DNA of 64,000 nt from Clostridia bacterium (GTDB taxonomy: Bacteria; Bacillota; Clostridia; Lachnospirales; Lachnospiraceae). Every line of letters starts with the position of its first letter. Positions within the stretch are counted from its first letter, which is position 1. Below the pieces are notes generated by a model. The model saw only the letters and a program-made list of their open reading frames with translations, ran no database searches and was not told where the DNA came from. Below, piece by piece: positions 24,287 through 33,883 of the stretch. The stretch is from the NCBI GenBank assembly GCA_910575725.1, contig CAJTFE010000002.1, forward strand, positions 62,001 through 126,000. Direction: 5' to 3'. The position numbers and the translations under genes are program-made.

Positions 24287-25507
24287 CTAAAGATTTACAT
24301 GTTCCAGCATATTCTCAATAAAAACTCCGAAACCTTTTGTGGAATCCTGTACAAATACGTGGGTTACTGCCCCCACCAGCTTCCCGTTCTGGATGATGGG
24401 GCTTCCGCTCATCCCCTGGACAATCCCCCCGGTAAGGTTAAGAAGCTCCGGATCCGTCACCTTCAAAATAATTCCTTTGTTCATATCCTCATCCTTCCGG
24501 TGCACCTCCAGAATCTCTACCCGGTAATCCTTGATTTCGCCGCTGACTGCGCTGCGCACAAAAGCCTCGCCCGTCTGGATCTCCTGCTTATATCCTACCT
24601 GAAGGCTCTCTCCTTCGACTTTTTCATAAATCCGATCCTCCCCGGTTCCAAAGATCCCCACAGGCGTATTTTCCGTAAGCGCTCCGCAGATAAGCTCTTC
24701 CCGGTAACGGATGAGGCCGGAAAGCTCTCCCGGGCTTCCTTTCTCTCCTTTTTTGATGTCAATGATATTGGTGTCATAGAGGGCGCCTTGGGAGATCTCC
24801 AGCAGCGTCCCTGTGTCTACGTCATTGACCCCATGACCCAATGCCCCGAAGCTGCCTCTCTCTGTCAGAAAGGTCAGGGTTCCGATTCCCTGGGTATTGT
24901 CCCGCACCCAGATTCCAAGCTTGTATTCCTCCTGGCCGGTCTGAACCGCCTCAACCTTCACCTGTATCTCTTCGCCGCCCCGGTCTAGATCCAGAATTAC
25001 ATCCTGGCTGCCCCCTGCATTGACTGCCTCAATCAGCTCCTCCTTATCGGAAACCGCCTGGCCGTTGACTGCCTGGATATAATCGCCCCGCTGGACAATC
25101 CGGTAGGCCGGCTCGTAATTCAGCCCGTCTACTCCCGTCACCTCCCCGGTGCCGATGATGAGAATTCCTTCTGTCTCCATATAAATCCCGATGGGAACTC
25201 CGCCGGGAATCACATAGGCAGGTTTTAACACCTCCACCTGGACTTCTTTTAAAGGAATTATTCCAAGAAGCTTATATGCAATGGTATAATTTCCCGTTCC
25301 GTAAGCATTGGCCGAAGCCTCCGCAAGTCCCGGCTTGATTTCCTGCGTAACAAAAAAACCGGGATATTCCGGACCTGATTCTCCCTCTGTCTGTGTATAA
25401 GAATCCGGTATCCCGTCACGGATCTCCCGGTATCCCAAAACTCCAAGGCCTGCCAGACTCACCAGTAAAAGACCGATGAGGCAGCGCCGGTACTGTCTCA
25501 TATCCAT
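24287..25507 (-). CDS. spoIVB: SpoIVB serine peptidase
   Basis: 406 residues. An N-terminal membrane segment (LIGLLLVSLAGLGVLGY) is followed by a PDZ-type region (YIQAVNGQAVSDKEELIEA) and the SpoIVB peptidase domain. The catalytic Ser lies in GMSGSPIIQNGKLVGAVTHV and the probable His in GALGHGVND. In sporulation SpoIVB is secreted from the forespore and cleaves SpoIVFA, activating the sigma-K pathway. Its position directly before spo0A and after recN is the conserved Firmicutes order. A TTCGACA sequence at 25522-25528 just before the start resembles an 0A box, but this alone is weak evidence. Confidence 0.95.
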   Translation of the reverse strand: MDMRQYRRCLIGLLLVSLAGLGVLGYREIRDGIPDSYTQTEGESGPEYPGFFVTQEIKPGLAEASANAYGTGNYTIAYKLLGIIPLKEVQVEVLKPAYVIPGGVPIGIYMETEGILIIGTGEVTGVDGLNYEPAYRIVQRGDYIQAVNGQAVSDKEELIEAVNAGGSQDVILDLDRGGEEIQVKVEAVQTGQEEYKLGIWVRDNTQGIGTLTFLTERGSFGALGHGVNDVDTGTLLEISQGALYDTNIIDIKKGEKGSPGELSGLIRYREELICGALTENTPVGIFGTGEDRIYEKVEGESLQVGYKQEIQTGEAFVRSAVSGEIKDYRVEILEVHRKDEDMNKGIILKVTDPELLNLTGGIVQGMSGSPIIQNGKLVGAVTHVFVQDSTKGFGVFIENMLEHVNL

Positions 25508-25532
25508 AGCTCCACATCCTCTGTCGAAATCG

Positions 25533-25573
25533 TAAAAAGGATGTAGTGTTTACAATGGTAACACTGCATCCTT
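25533..25573 (-). terminator. terminator between recN and spoIVB
   Basis: On the minus strand AAGGATGCAGTGTTAC pairs with GTAAACACTACATCCTT and is followed by TTTTACG. It lies about 100 bp past the recN stop and would insulate the housekeeping operon from spoIVB. Confidence 0.75.
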
Positions 25574-25670
25574 CTTTAGTATGTGAAATATGGATCTCGC
25601 TAGACTAGTATAATATTTCCAAAAATGCGGCAATTCGGCGTGCATTCAGACTGCTGCCCGAAATCCTGCT

Positions 25671-27359
25671 TTACCTGCCGCCGGACTTCTTTCCCTTTGC
25701 CAGCTCCTTCATTTCCTCCGCATTCTTCATCACGGCATCCGTGATCTTTGCGCCGCCCAAGATACGAGCCAGCTCTTCAATGGTTTCTTCTTCAAAAAGC
25801 TTCCTTATCTGCGTCCTGGTTTCTCCATGTTCTGCCATTTTTTCAATACGGTAATGGCTGTCTGCCATGGCTGCAATCTGAGCCAGATGCGTGATGCAGA
25901 TAACCTGCCTGGTCTTTCCGATGAGCATCATCTTCTCGGAAACCTTCTGGGCCGTCCGTCCGCTGATTCCCACGTCAATCTCATCGAAAATCACGGCGTC
26001 AATATCGTCCTTGTCTGCCAGAACCGTCTTAATGGCCAGCATGATCCGGGACAGCTCTCCGCCGGAGGCAATCTTCATCAGAGGCCGCAGGGGCTCCCCG
26101 GGATTGACGGAAATCAGGAATTCCACATCATCCGTCCCCAGGGCCGTATAGTCCGGCAGGCTCTCAAACTGCATCTCAAACTGCACATCCAGAAAGTTCA
26201 GATCCACAAGATGCTGCCGAATCTCTTTGCACAGCTTTTTTGCACAGGCTTTTCGTATTCCGGATACCTGCCTGCAGAGCTCTGAAAGCTCCTCCTCCGT
26301 GTCAGAAAGCTCCTTCTTAAGCTTCAAAAGATAGGCGTCATAATCCAGAAGCTTTTCCAGACGCTCCCTGGATGCTTCCTGCCAGGAAAGCACCTGCTCC
26401 AGAGTTTTCCCGTACTTTGCCTTTAGCTGGTTCAGAAGATTCAGCCGTTCCTCGGTCTCAAAAAAGGTTTCCTCGGAAAACTCCAGGGAATCCAGATATT
26501 CTGCCATATCCCGGTTAAAATCATTCAACAGGCCGTCAATATCCGTCAGCTGCTCCAGAAGAGGGGACATTTCTTCATCAAAGGAAGCCACGCTCTGCAG
26601 CTCCCGTAAAGCCCGGCCGATGGAGCCGCCCGCCGCCTGGGGATCTTCGTAGCCTGTAAGAGTATAAGCCGCCCCCGCAGCCTCCAGAATCTTTCTTCCG
26701 TTGGTCATCCGGCGGTACTGCTGCTCCAGCTCCTCATCCTCCCCGGGAACCAGGGCAGCCTTCTCGATCTCATCAATCTGAAATTCCAGAAGAGAAATCT
26801 CTCTTAAGCGGCTCTCCTCGTCCAGCTGTGCTTCCTTCAGCGTTTCGTTCAGTTGTTTCCAGTTTTTATACGTTTCTCCCAGCTCTTCCCGGATGCTCCC
26901 CAGCTTTTCCTTGGAAAATTCATCCAGAATCTCCAGATGCTTCTTTTTCTGAAGAAGGGACTGATGCTCATGCTGTCCGTGAATATCAATTAAAACAGAG
27001 GCCGTCTCCTTTAACTGGCTTAAAGGCACCGTCTCTCCGTTGATTTTATTCATGCTTCGTTTATCGGAAATTTTTCTGGAAATAATTACCTGATCCTCTT
27101 CCAAAGTAACGCCAAGCTCCATAAGCCGCTGCCGCTGGCTCTCTCTGGACACCTGGAAGACAAGCTCTACCAGTCCGAATTCCGCTCCCTCCCTCAGCAT
27201 CTCCCTGGAGGCCTTGTCCCCCAGCGCCAAGCCTACAGAGCCTATGACAATGGACTTGCCGGCTCCCGTCTCGCCGGTGAGAATATTCAGCCCCTCTGAA
27301 AAATCGATTTCTGCCTCCTCAATCAGAGCCAGATTCTTTACATGTAAATGAGTTAACAT
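25671..27359 (-). CDS. recN: DNA repair protein RecN
   Basis: 562 residues, an SMC-like ATPase of double-strand break repair. The N-terminus MLTHLHVKNLALIEEAEIDF and Walker A GETGAGKSIVIGS are standard. A long coiled-coil central region follows, then signature ASGGELSRIMLAIK, Walker B AVIFDEIDVGISG and VICITHLAQIAAMAD. Downstream of argR in the conserved run, with a terminator after it. Confidence 0.97.
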   Translation of the reverse strand: MLTHLHVKNLALIEEAEIDFSEGLNILTGETGAGKSIVIGSVGLALGDKASREMLREGAEFGLVELVFQVSRESQRQRLMELGVTLEEDQVIISRKISDKRSMNKINGETVPLSQLKETASVLIDIHGQHEHQSLLQKKKHLEILDEFSKEKLGSIREELGETYKNWKQLNETLKEAQLDEESRLREISLLEFQIDEIEKAALVPGEDEELEQQYRRMTNGRKILEAAGAAYTLTGYEDPQAAGGSIGRALRELQSVASFDEEMSPLLEQLTDIDGLLNDFNRDMAEYLDSLEFSEETFFETEERLNLLNQLKAKYGKTLEQVLSWQEASRERLEKLLDYDAYLLKLKKELSDTEEELSELCRQVSGIRKACAKKLCKEIRQHLVDLNFLDVQFEMQFESLPDYTALGTDDVEFLISVNPGEPLRPLMKIASGGELSRIMLAIKTVLADKDDIDAVIFDEIDVGISGRTAQKVSEKMMLIGKTRQVICITHLAQIAAMADSHYRIEKMAEHGETRTQIRKLFEEETIEELARILGGAKITDAVMKNAEEMKELAKGKKSGGR

Positions 27360-27390
27360 AAGTTCTCCTATATTATAGTTCTGCGACGCT

Positions 27391-27843
27391 CTACAATTCC
27401 TTCATCATCTTACGCAGCTTGTCCATGACCTGCAGCGTATCCTCCGCTGTGCGGATGGCACAGAACACCGTGTCATCTCCTGCGATACAGCCCACGATAT
27501 CCTGCCAGTGAAGAGCATCGAGAGCCGCAGCCACAGCCATGGCCATGCCGGACACAGTCTTAATCACCAGGATGTTCTGGGCCACATCCATTGACACAAA
27601 ACCGTCCCTCAGTATTCCTATGTACTTCTCCCCCATCTGCCGGCTGTGCTCCCGGACTGCCACATAACGCTGGCGGTCTCCCATGGTCATTTTTGTAAGC
27701 TTCAGTTCCCGGATGTCTCTGGATACCGTGGCCTGTGTCACTTGAAAACCAGCCTCGTTCAGCTTTTCCGCCAGCTCCTCCTGGGTCTCTATGTCATACC
27801 GGCCAATCAGTTCAATAATTTTTCCATGCCGCTCCCGTTTCAT
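27391..27843 (-). CDS. argR: arginine repressor ArgR/AhrC
   Basis: 150 residues, family length. The N-terminal winged helix has ETQEELAEKLNEAGFQVTQATVSRDIRELKL in outline, including the SRDIREL recognition part, and the C-terminal hexamerisation and arginine-binding domain has the GCIAGDDTVF motif. With arginine it represses biosynthetic genes and can activate catabolism. It sits between nadK and recN, its usual place in Firmicutes. The ribosome binding site is GGAATAGGAGG, the variant that recurs in front of several genes in this window. Confidence 0.96.
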   Translation of the reverse strand: MKRERHGKIIELIGRYDIETQEELAEKLNEAGFQVTQATVSRDIRELKLTKMTMGDRQRYVAVREHSRQMGEKYIGILRDGFVSMDVAQNILVIKTVSGMAMAVAAALDALHWQDIVGCIAGDDTVFCAIRTAEDTLQVMDKLRKMMKEL

Positions 27844-27876
27844 GGTCTACCTATCCTCCTATTCCGCACATCTTGT

Positions 27877-28758
27877 TCAGTTTCCGCGCATCTTGTTCCG
27901 CAGCACCTCCAGAAAGCTGATTTGACTAATCTTCACGATATCTGCGGTTTTTTCCGACTTCTGAATCTCAACATAATCCCCGGTGGCAATGGGCACGGAC
28001 ACCTCCCCGTCAAAGGTGGCAAATGCCTCCTCCCGGTCCATCCTCCTTCCGGAACCAAGGCGGATGGCTACCCGGTCTTCTCCGGACAATACAATGCTTC
28101 TGGCCGTCAGTGTGTGGGGACAGATGGGCGTCACCACGATCATAGAGGCCATGGGGGATACAATGGGCCCTCCCGCCGAGAGGCTGTAGCCGGTGGATCC
28201 GGTGGGCGTGGATACAATGATGCCGTCCGCCGAATACCGGTTCAGAAATTCCCCATTTACATAAATCTCATAGTCAATCACCCGAAGGGCCCCGGCGCGG
28301 TTTACCACAATGTCGTTCAGGGCCAGATTGTGTACCGCTCCCTCCTGCTCCCGGCAGACGGCCCCTTTCAGCATCATCCGGGGTTCCAAAATGTACGCAT
28401 CGGCCATAAGCCTGTCCATGGCATCAGGAATTCCGGACTTCTCGATGGCAGCCAGGTAGCCCAGATTGCCAAGGTTGATTCCCAGAAGGGGGATTCTCCG
28501 TTCTACCGTGTCCCTGGCTGCCTGAATCAGCGTTCCGTCCCCTCCGAGAACAAGAATGCACTCTGTCCCCTGAGGAATCCAGTCTGCATCCGTATACCCG
28601 GTCTGAACCTTTCCCGCCCCGCTCTCACGCCTCTCCAGCTTCTGGTACTCCCGTACCGTGCAGGAACATCCATGGGAAGTCAGGTATTCGTAAATGCATC
28701 TGGTGGTCTCCAGATTTTTGTCCTTTTCACTGTTGGTTATAATATAAAATTGATTCAT
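27877..28758 (-). CDS. nadK: NAD kinase
   Basis: 293 residues. It phosphorylates NAD to NADP. The diagnostic GGDGT motif appears in ILVLGGDGTLIQAAR, followed by NLGNLGYLAAIEK and the conserved SADGIIVSTPTGSTGYSLSAGGPIV. Co-directional with tlyA upstream and argR downstream with short gaps, as in other Firmicutes. Confidence 0.97.
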   Translation of the reverse strand: MNQFYIITNSEKDKNLETTRCIYEYLTSHGCSCTVREYQKLERRESGAGKVQTGYTDADWIPQGTECILVLGGDGTLIQAARDTVERRIPLLGINLGNLGYLAAIEKSGIPDAMDRLMADAYILEPRMMLKGAVCREQEGAVHNLALNDIVVNRAGALRVIDYEIYVNGEFLNRYSADGIIVSTPTGSTGYSLSAGGPIVSPMASMIVVTPICPHTLTARSIVLSGEDRVAIRLGSGRRMDREEAFATFDGEVSVPIATGDYVEIQKSEKTADIVKISQISFLEVLRNKMRGN

Positions 28759-28801
28759 TTTCTTTCCCTGTCTTATGCTATATCTTACCAGGCTGCTGGG
28801 T

Positions 28802-29617
28802 TTACGTCAAAAGGGCATGGGCCTCATCCACTACCTCCTTTGGCCGGATATGCTCCGGGCAGCCGGACAGGCAGGCTTCCTCTTTGTTCTTTCTCAGATG
28901 AAGCAGATACTCTATATTCCCCTCCGGCCCGCGGACCGGAGAAAAATCCAGTCCCAGGATCTCATAGCCCACGGATCCGGCATAGGAAATCACCTGCCGG
29001 ATGACCTCCAGATGGGTCTCCTTTTCCCTGACGACGCCCTTCTTTCCCACCTTCTCCCGGCCCGCTTCAAACTGAGGCTTAATAAGGGCCGCTATCTCTC
29101 CCTCCTCTGTCAAAAGCTCCCGTACCGGAAGAAGCACTTTCGTAAGGGAGATAAAGGCTACGTCAATGGACGCAAACTGCGGCGGCTCCCCAATCTGCTC
29201 CGGCAGAAGATAGCGGATATTGGTTTTCTCCATACACACTACCCGCTCATCCGTCCGCAGCTTCCAGGCTAACTGATTGGTTCCCACATCCACGGCATAG
29301 ACCTTGGCCGCGCCGTTCTGCAGCATACAGTCGGTAAAGCCTCCTGTGGAGGAGCCCACATCCATGCAGATCTTCCCCTCCAAGGACAGCTGAAAGCTTT
29401 TTACCGCTTTTTCCAGCTTCAGGCCGCCCCTGCTCACATAGGGAAGCTTATGTCCCCGGACTTCGATTTCTGCCTTGTCCTCGAACATGGAACCGGCCTT
29501 GTCCTCCCGCTGTCCGTTTACAAAGACATTTCCCGCCATTATTACGGCCTTTGCCTTTTCCCGGGACTCGGAAAGTCCCCGGGATACCAGTAGTACATCC
29601 AGTCTTGTTTTCATCAC
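28802..29617 (-). CDS. tlyA: TlyA-family rRNA 2'-O-methyltransferase
   Basis: 271 residues. An S4 RNA-binding domain occupies the first 60 residues (MKTRLDVLLVSRGLSESREKAK in outline), followed by an FtsJ-like methyltransferase domain with the SAM site DVGSSTGGFTDCML and DVGTNQLAWKL. Relatives methylate ribose on 16S and 23S rRNA; the old name hemolysin is historical. It lies seven bases from dxs and is clearly in the same operon. Confidence 0.93.
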   Translation of the reverse strand: MMKTRLDVLLVSRGLSESREKAKAVIMAGNVFVNGQREDKAGSMFEDKAEIEVRGHKLPYVSRGGLKLEKAVKSFQLSLEGKICMDVGSSTGGFTDCMLQNGAAKVYAVDVGTNQLAWKLRTDERVVCMEKTNIRYLLPEQIGEPPQFASIDVAFISLTKVLLPVRELLTEEGEIAALIKPQFEAGREKVGKKGVVREKETHLEVIRQVISYAGSVGYEILGLDFSPVRGPEGNIEYLLHLRKNKEEACLSGCPEHIRPKEVVDEAHALLT

Positions 29618-29623
29618 GGCTCC

Positions 29624-31492
29624 TTACATCTGTCCCACATAGGCAGTAATTACACGCTTTGCAATGGTTTCCGCATCCAGCCCCACTTCTTTAAAAAGAA
29701 GGGAGACGTTTCCGTGCTCCACGTATTCGTCGGGAATGGCCGCAGACAGCACATGGACAGAAAGCCCCCGATCCGACACAAAACCAAGAACCTTTTCTCC
29801 GTATCCGCCGCTTCGTACATTTTCTTCCATGGTAACGAAGAGGCGGTGAGTCTTTGCCAGCAGCTCCAGACATTCCGTGTCAATGGGTTTAACAAAGCGG
29901 GCGTTGACCAGGGTACAGTTGTAACCGGTGTCCTTCAAAATCTTCCGCACCTCTTCTGCAATCTTCACCATGCTCCCCACTGCCAGAAGGGCAATATCCG
30001 CTTCCTCATAGAGAATCTCGCTCTTTCCATAGGTCACTGGGGAACGGAACTCCTGAAGGCCGTCGTAAGCCTCCCCCCTTGGATAGCGCAAGGCTATGGG
30101 GGATTCAAAATCAATGGCATATTTCAGCATATCGGAAAGCTCCCACTTGTTCTTCGGAGCCATAATCGTCATATTCGGAATGCTGGAAAGGTAGGACAGA
30201 TCAAAAATGCCCTGGTGGGTCTCCCCGTCGCTTCCCACCAGCCCCGCCCGGTCGACAGCAAATACCACCGGGAGGTTCTGAATGCAGACGTCGTGAAGAA
30301 TCTGATCGTAGGCTCTTTGCAGGAAGGAGGAGTACACGGCCACCACCGGCTTTAAGCCGCCCGCCGCCAGGCCTGCCGCAAAGGTTACGGCGTGCTGTTC
30401 CGCAATTCCAACGTCAAAAAACCGATCGGGAAACATATTTTTAAACCGCTTCAGACCGGTTCCGTCCGGCATGGCCGCCGTGATGGCAGTCACCTTCTCG
30501 TCCCGATCTCCCATTTTCCGCATAACCGTGGAGAAAATATCCGTATAATTGGCCTTTGTGCGTTTGTGGCTGGGCAGGCCGGTAGCTATCTCAAAGGGCT
30601 CCGCCCCGTGGAACCGGGCCGGATGGCGCTCCGCCGGGGCATAGCCCTTGCCCTTCTGGGTTTTTACATGGATCAGCACGGCGTGGCGGATCCTTCTGGC
30701 ATCGTTGAAGGTACGGATCATCTGCTCGATGTTGTGTCCGTCCACCGGCCCTAAGTAAGTGATGCCCATATTTTCAAAGAGCATCCCCGGAATCACAAGC
30801 TGTTTTAAGCCGTTCTTCGTCTTTTTCAGCTGGCGGACAAGGCCTTCGCCGTAAACGGGAATCCGCTCCAGGGTATTCTGCAGCCCCTCCTTAAAACCAG
30901 TGTAGGCTTCTGCTGTCCGCAGGCCGTTCAGATACTGGGACATCCCTCCCACATTCTCTGCAATGGACATCTGGTTGTCGTTAAGGACGATGATGAAATT
31001 GCTCTTTAGCTGGGAAGCATTGTTCAGGGCCTCATAGGCCATTCCCCCTGTGAGCGCCCCGTCGCCGATAACGGAAATCACAGATTCCTTTCCCCCTTGA
31101 AGCTCTCTCGCCTTTACCAGGCCGATGCCTGCGGAGATGGAGGTGGAGCTGTGCCCCGTATCAAAACAGTCGCAGTCGCTCTCCTTGCGTTTGGGGAAAC
31201 CGCTCATGCCCCCGTACTTGCGCAGCTCGTCAAAGCCGGCCTTCCGCCCGGTGAGAAGCTTATGGGTGTAAGCCTGATGGCCTACATCCCATACCACCTT
31301 ATCCTCCGGAAGATGAAAGGCAAGATGCATCGCCATTGTCAGCTCCACCACGCCTAGGTTGGAGGCAAGGTGTCCGCCGCTTACGCTGATTTTCTCAATG
31401 AGAAACTCCCGGATCTCCTCTGCAAGAAGGTTCCACTCGTATTTCTCCAGTTTTTTGATATCATTTACCTGGTTAATCTTCTCTAATGCCAT
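29624..31492 (-). CDS. dxs: 1-deoxy-D-xylulose-5-phosphate synthase
   Basis: 622 residues. It condenses pyruvate and glyceraldehyde 3-phosphate, the first step of the MEP isoprenoid pathway. Visible: the His-rich WDVGHQAYTHKLLTGR, the thiamine diphosphate motif GDGALTGGMAYEALNNA, and the transketolase middle domain with DVGIAEQHAVTFAAGLA and DRAGLVGSDGETHQG. It follows ispA, so the operon encodes the first committed step and a later chain-elongating step of isoprenoid synthesis. Confidence 0.98.
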   Translation of the reverse strand: MALEKINQVNDIKKLEKYEWNLLAEEIREFLIEKISVSGGHLASNLGVVELTMAMHLAFHLPEDKVVWDVGHQAYTHKLLTGRKAGFDELRKYGGMSGFPKRKESDCDCFDTGHSSTSISAGIGLVKARELQGGKESVISVIGDGALTGGMAYEALNNASQLKSNFIIVLNDNQMSIAENVGGMSQYLNGLRTAEAYTGFKEGLQNTLERIPVYGEGLVRQLKKTKNGLKQLVIPGMLFENMGITYLGPVDGHNIEQMIRTFNDARRIRHAVLIHVKTQKGKGYAPAERHPARFHGAEPFEIATGLPSHKRTKANYTDIFSTVMRKMGDRDEKVTAITAAMPDGTGLKRFKNMFPDRFFDVGIAEQHAVTFAAGLAAGGLKPVVAVYSSFLQRAYDQILHDVCIQNLPVVFAVDRAGLVGSDGETHQGIFDLSYLSSIPNMTIMAPKNKWELSDMLKYAIDFESPIALRYPRGEAYDGLQEFRSPVTYGKSEILYEEADIALLAVGSMVKIAEEVRKILKDTGYNCTLVNARFVKPIDTECLELLAKTHRLFVTMEENVRSGGYGEKVLGFVSDRGLSVHVLSAAIPDEYVEHGNVSLLFKEVGLDAETIAKRVITAYVGQM

Positions 31493-31556
31493 TGTATTGT
31501 CCTATTCCTGTTCTACAGGCTCTGCTGTCTTCCAGCTTTGCAGCATACGGATACCG

Positions 31557-32441
31557 CTATTTTTCTCTGGTGATCAGCATGGTTATCAGTTCTTCCAAGA
31601 AGGGATTCTCACGCCCTAAGGAGGCCAGTGTGGCAAGAGCTCTCTTGGAAATCTCCTCCACGTCCTGCTTTGCCTGCTTTAGGCCTTCCAGGGTTACATA
31701 AGTCGTCTTTTCGTTCTTCTCATCGCTGTGAATGGGCTTTCCCAGAACCTCCAGGGTGCTGGTCACATCCAGGATATCGTCCTGAATCTGGAAAGCCAGT
31801 CCCACATCCTGGGCTGTCCTTCGGATCTTGTCAACCTCTTCCTTGGAAGCCCCGGCCAGCAGGGCGCCAATCATCATGGAGCTTTCAATCAGCGCACTTG
31901 TTTTCAGCCGGTATATAAAGTCCAGCTTCTCCTTGGAAACAGCCTGTCCCTCGGATTCCACATCCACCACCTGGCCGCCGATCATGCCATAGATGCCAGC
32001 CTTTTCTGCCAGAACCTGTATGGCACGTGCTGTTCTCTCATTCAGCTCCTGCGACAAGGCTCCTGCCGCCGTCTCAAAGGCATAGTTTAAAAGGGCGTCC
32101 CCTGCCAGAATTCCCAAAGCCTCCCCATAGACGGCGTGGGTGGTCTTTCTGCCCCGGCGGTATTCGTCATTGTCCATAGCCGGCAGATCGTCGTGTACCA
32201 GAGAATAGGTGTGAATCATCTCGATGGCCGCCATAAAGGGCTCAATCACCTGGCCGCTGCCCCCGAACATCCGATAGGTCTCCTGCATCAGCATGGGCCT
32301 AAGGCGCTTGCCCCCTGCCGTCACACTGTAATTCATGGCCTCCAGAACGGTTTTTTGAAATCCTGTCTCCTCTGGCAGATATTTTTTTAGAATCTCCTCA
32401 ATCTCTGCCGTTCTCTTTTGAAGCTCCTCGTTAAAACTCAT
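31557..32441 (-). CDS. ispA: polyprenyl (farnesyl) diphosphate synthase
   Basis: 294 residues. Both Asp-rich motifs for Mg-diphosphate binding are present: VHDDLPAMDNDEYRRG and FQIQDDILDVTS, plus GGKRLRPML at the substrate site. It makes short-chain prenyl diphosphates from IPP and DMAPP, most probably farnesyl diphosphate by family and context; product chain length cannot be read with certainty. It overlaps xseB by 11 bases. Confidence 0.95.
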   Translation of the reverse strand: MSFNEELQKRTAEIEEILKKYLPEETGFQKTVLEAMNYSVTAGGKRLRPMLMQETYRMFGGSGQVIEPFMAAIEMIHTYSLVHDDLPAMDNDEYRRGRKTTHAVYGEALGILAGDALLNYAFETAAGALSQELNERTARAIQVLAEKAGIYGMIGGQVVDVESEGQAVSKEKLDFIYRLKTSALIESSMMIGALLAGASKEEVDKIRRTAQDVGLAFQIQDDILDVTSTLEVLGKPIHSDEKNEKTTYVTLEGLKQAKQDVEEISKRALATLASLGRENPFLEELITMLITREK

Positions 32442-32649
32442 CCAGTGTTCCCTCCTCGTTCAGGATCAGCATCTTTTTTTCCACCTTATCCAGTTTTTCA
32501 TTACAGTATTTTAAAAGCTTTGTCCCTTCTGCATACACCTGAAAGGATTCCTCCAGGGCCGTATCCCGGTCGGAAAGCTTCTCCAGCATAAAGTCCAGCT
32601 CCGCAAATGCTTCCTCTAAGGTCTTTTCCTGATTTTCTGTCTGCTCCAT
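32431..32649 (-). CDS. xseB: exodeoxyribonuclease VII small subunit
   Basis: 72 residues with the XseB pattern LEEAFAELDFMLEKLSDRDTALEES, a helical hairpin that binds XseA. Lies 10 bp after xseA and overlaps ispA. It forms a complex with many XseB subunits per XseA that degrades single-stranded DNA. Confidence 0.95.
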   Translation of the reverse strand: MEQTENQEKTLEEAFAELDFMLEKLSDRDTALEESFQVYAEGTKLLKYCNEKLDKVEKKMLILNEEGTLDEF

Positions 32650-32659
32650 CTCATACCTC

Positions 32660-33883
32660 TCATTCTGATTCTGTCCGTTCTACGGCCAGCCGCTCCTTCA
32701 CCACCGCCGTATACAGACCGTCTGTCACATGAATCCGCAGGAGGTCTCCTGTGTCCGCCTGCCGGATGCTGGTAACTGCCTTCCCGTCGGTGCCTTCTAT
32801 ATAAGAATACCCCTGCTGCAGCTTGAGCAGCGGGGAAAGCCCGTGAAACCGCTCGATATAGAGAGCAAGCTGGTTCTTCCGGTCGCCCAGCTTTTCTTTC
32901 ATGGCCTGCTCCAGCTGATTGGAAAGCTCTGCCGCGCGCATACGCTTTTCAAAAAGCTGCTGCCTGGGGCTAATCTGAAGCAGGCGGTTCCTAAGCTCCC
33001 CAAGACGGTTCCGGTACTGCTCCAGGCGATAGCCAAAGCCCTGGTTAAGCCGCTGCTGGTAAGTCCTCATCCGTTCCAGAAGCTCCCGGATATCCGCCAC
33101 GGCCAGCTCCGCAGCCGCCGAGGGTGTAGGCGCTCTCAAATCTGCCGCAAAATCCGCAATGGTGGTATCCGTCTCATGCCCCACGGCTGAGATCACCGGC
33201 GTCCGGCACTCAAAGATAGCCCTGGCCACCTTCTCCTCATTAAAAGCCCAGAGATCTTCCATAGAACCGCCGCCCCGGCCTACAATTATTACATCCACCC
33301 CTAGTTCGTCCAGCGCCTCAATCCCCCGTACAAGGTTGTCTGCCGCTCCCTCCCCCTGTACCAGGGAGGGATAGAGAATCAGCTGCACATATGGATTTCT
33401 CCGGGATGCGATGTTGCGGATATCCTGGATCGCCGCGCCGGTAGGAGCCGTGACAATTCCAAGCCTGCGGACATAAACGGGAATGGGCTGCTTATATTCT
33501 TCCGCAAACATCCCCATCTCTTCCAGCTCCCGTTTCAGCCTCTCAAATTCCTCATAGAGGCGGCCCATTCCATCCAGAAGAATCTCCTTTGCGTAAAGCT
33601 GATAGCTTCCCGTCCGCTCATACACATTGACGCTGCCCAGAACAATCACATGCTGCCCTTCCTTCATGGGAAAGGCCAGCCCCTTTCTCTGTCCGGCAAA
33701 CATCACACAAGACAGGGTGCCGCTCTCATCCTTCAAGGAAAAATAAATATGACCGGAAGTATGGTATTTGCAGTTGGATACTTCGCCTTTGACGTACATG
33801 CGGCTGAGCAGAAAATCCTGGGAAAACATATTTTTGATGTAGCTGTTTACCTGGGCAACGGTGTAGGCGTTGACGTTCTTCAT
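32660..33883 (-). CDS. xseA: exodeoxyribonuclease VII large subunit
   Basis: 407 residues. The N-terminal OB fold (YTVAQVNSYIKNMF, GEVSNCKYHTSGHIYFSLKD) is followed by the catalytic domain with APTGAAIQDIRNIASRRNP, the GRGGGSMEDLWAFNEE motif and SAVGHETDTTIADFAADLRAPTPSAAAE. The C-terminal coiled coil binds XseB. Its ATG overlaps the nusB stop by four bases. Confidence 0.97.
   Translation of the reverse strand: MKNVNAYTVAQVNSYIKNMFSQDFLLSRMYVKGEVSNCKYHTSGHIYFSLKDESGTLSCVMFAGQRKGLAFPMKEGQHVIVLGSVNVYERTGSYQLYAKEILLDGMGRLYEEFERLKRELEEMGMFAEEYKQPIPVYVRRLGIVTAPTGAAIQDIRNIASRRNPYVQLILYPSLVQGEGAADNLVRGIEALDELGVDVIIVGRGGGSMEDLWAFNEEKVARAIFECRTPVISAVGHETDTTIADFAADLRAPTPSAAAELAVADIRELLERMRTYQQRLNQGFGYRLEQYRNRLGELRNRLLQISPRQQLFEKRMRAAELSNQLEQAMKEKLGDRKNQLALYIERFHGLSPLLKLQQGYSYIEGTDGKAVTSIRQADTGDLLRIHVTDGLYTAVVKERLAVERTESE

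Noticed and set aside
25522-25528. TGTCGAA, a possible 0A box before spoIVB
   Set aside because: A 7-bp match is expected by chance and spoIVB is usually under forespore sigma factors; kept only as a note.
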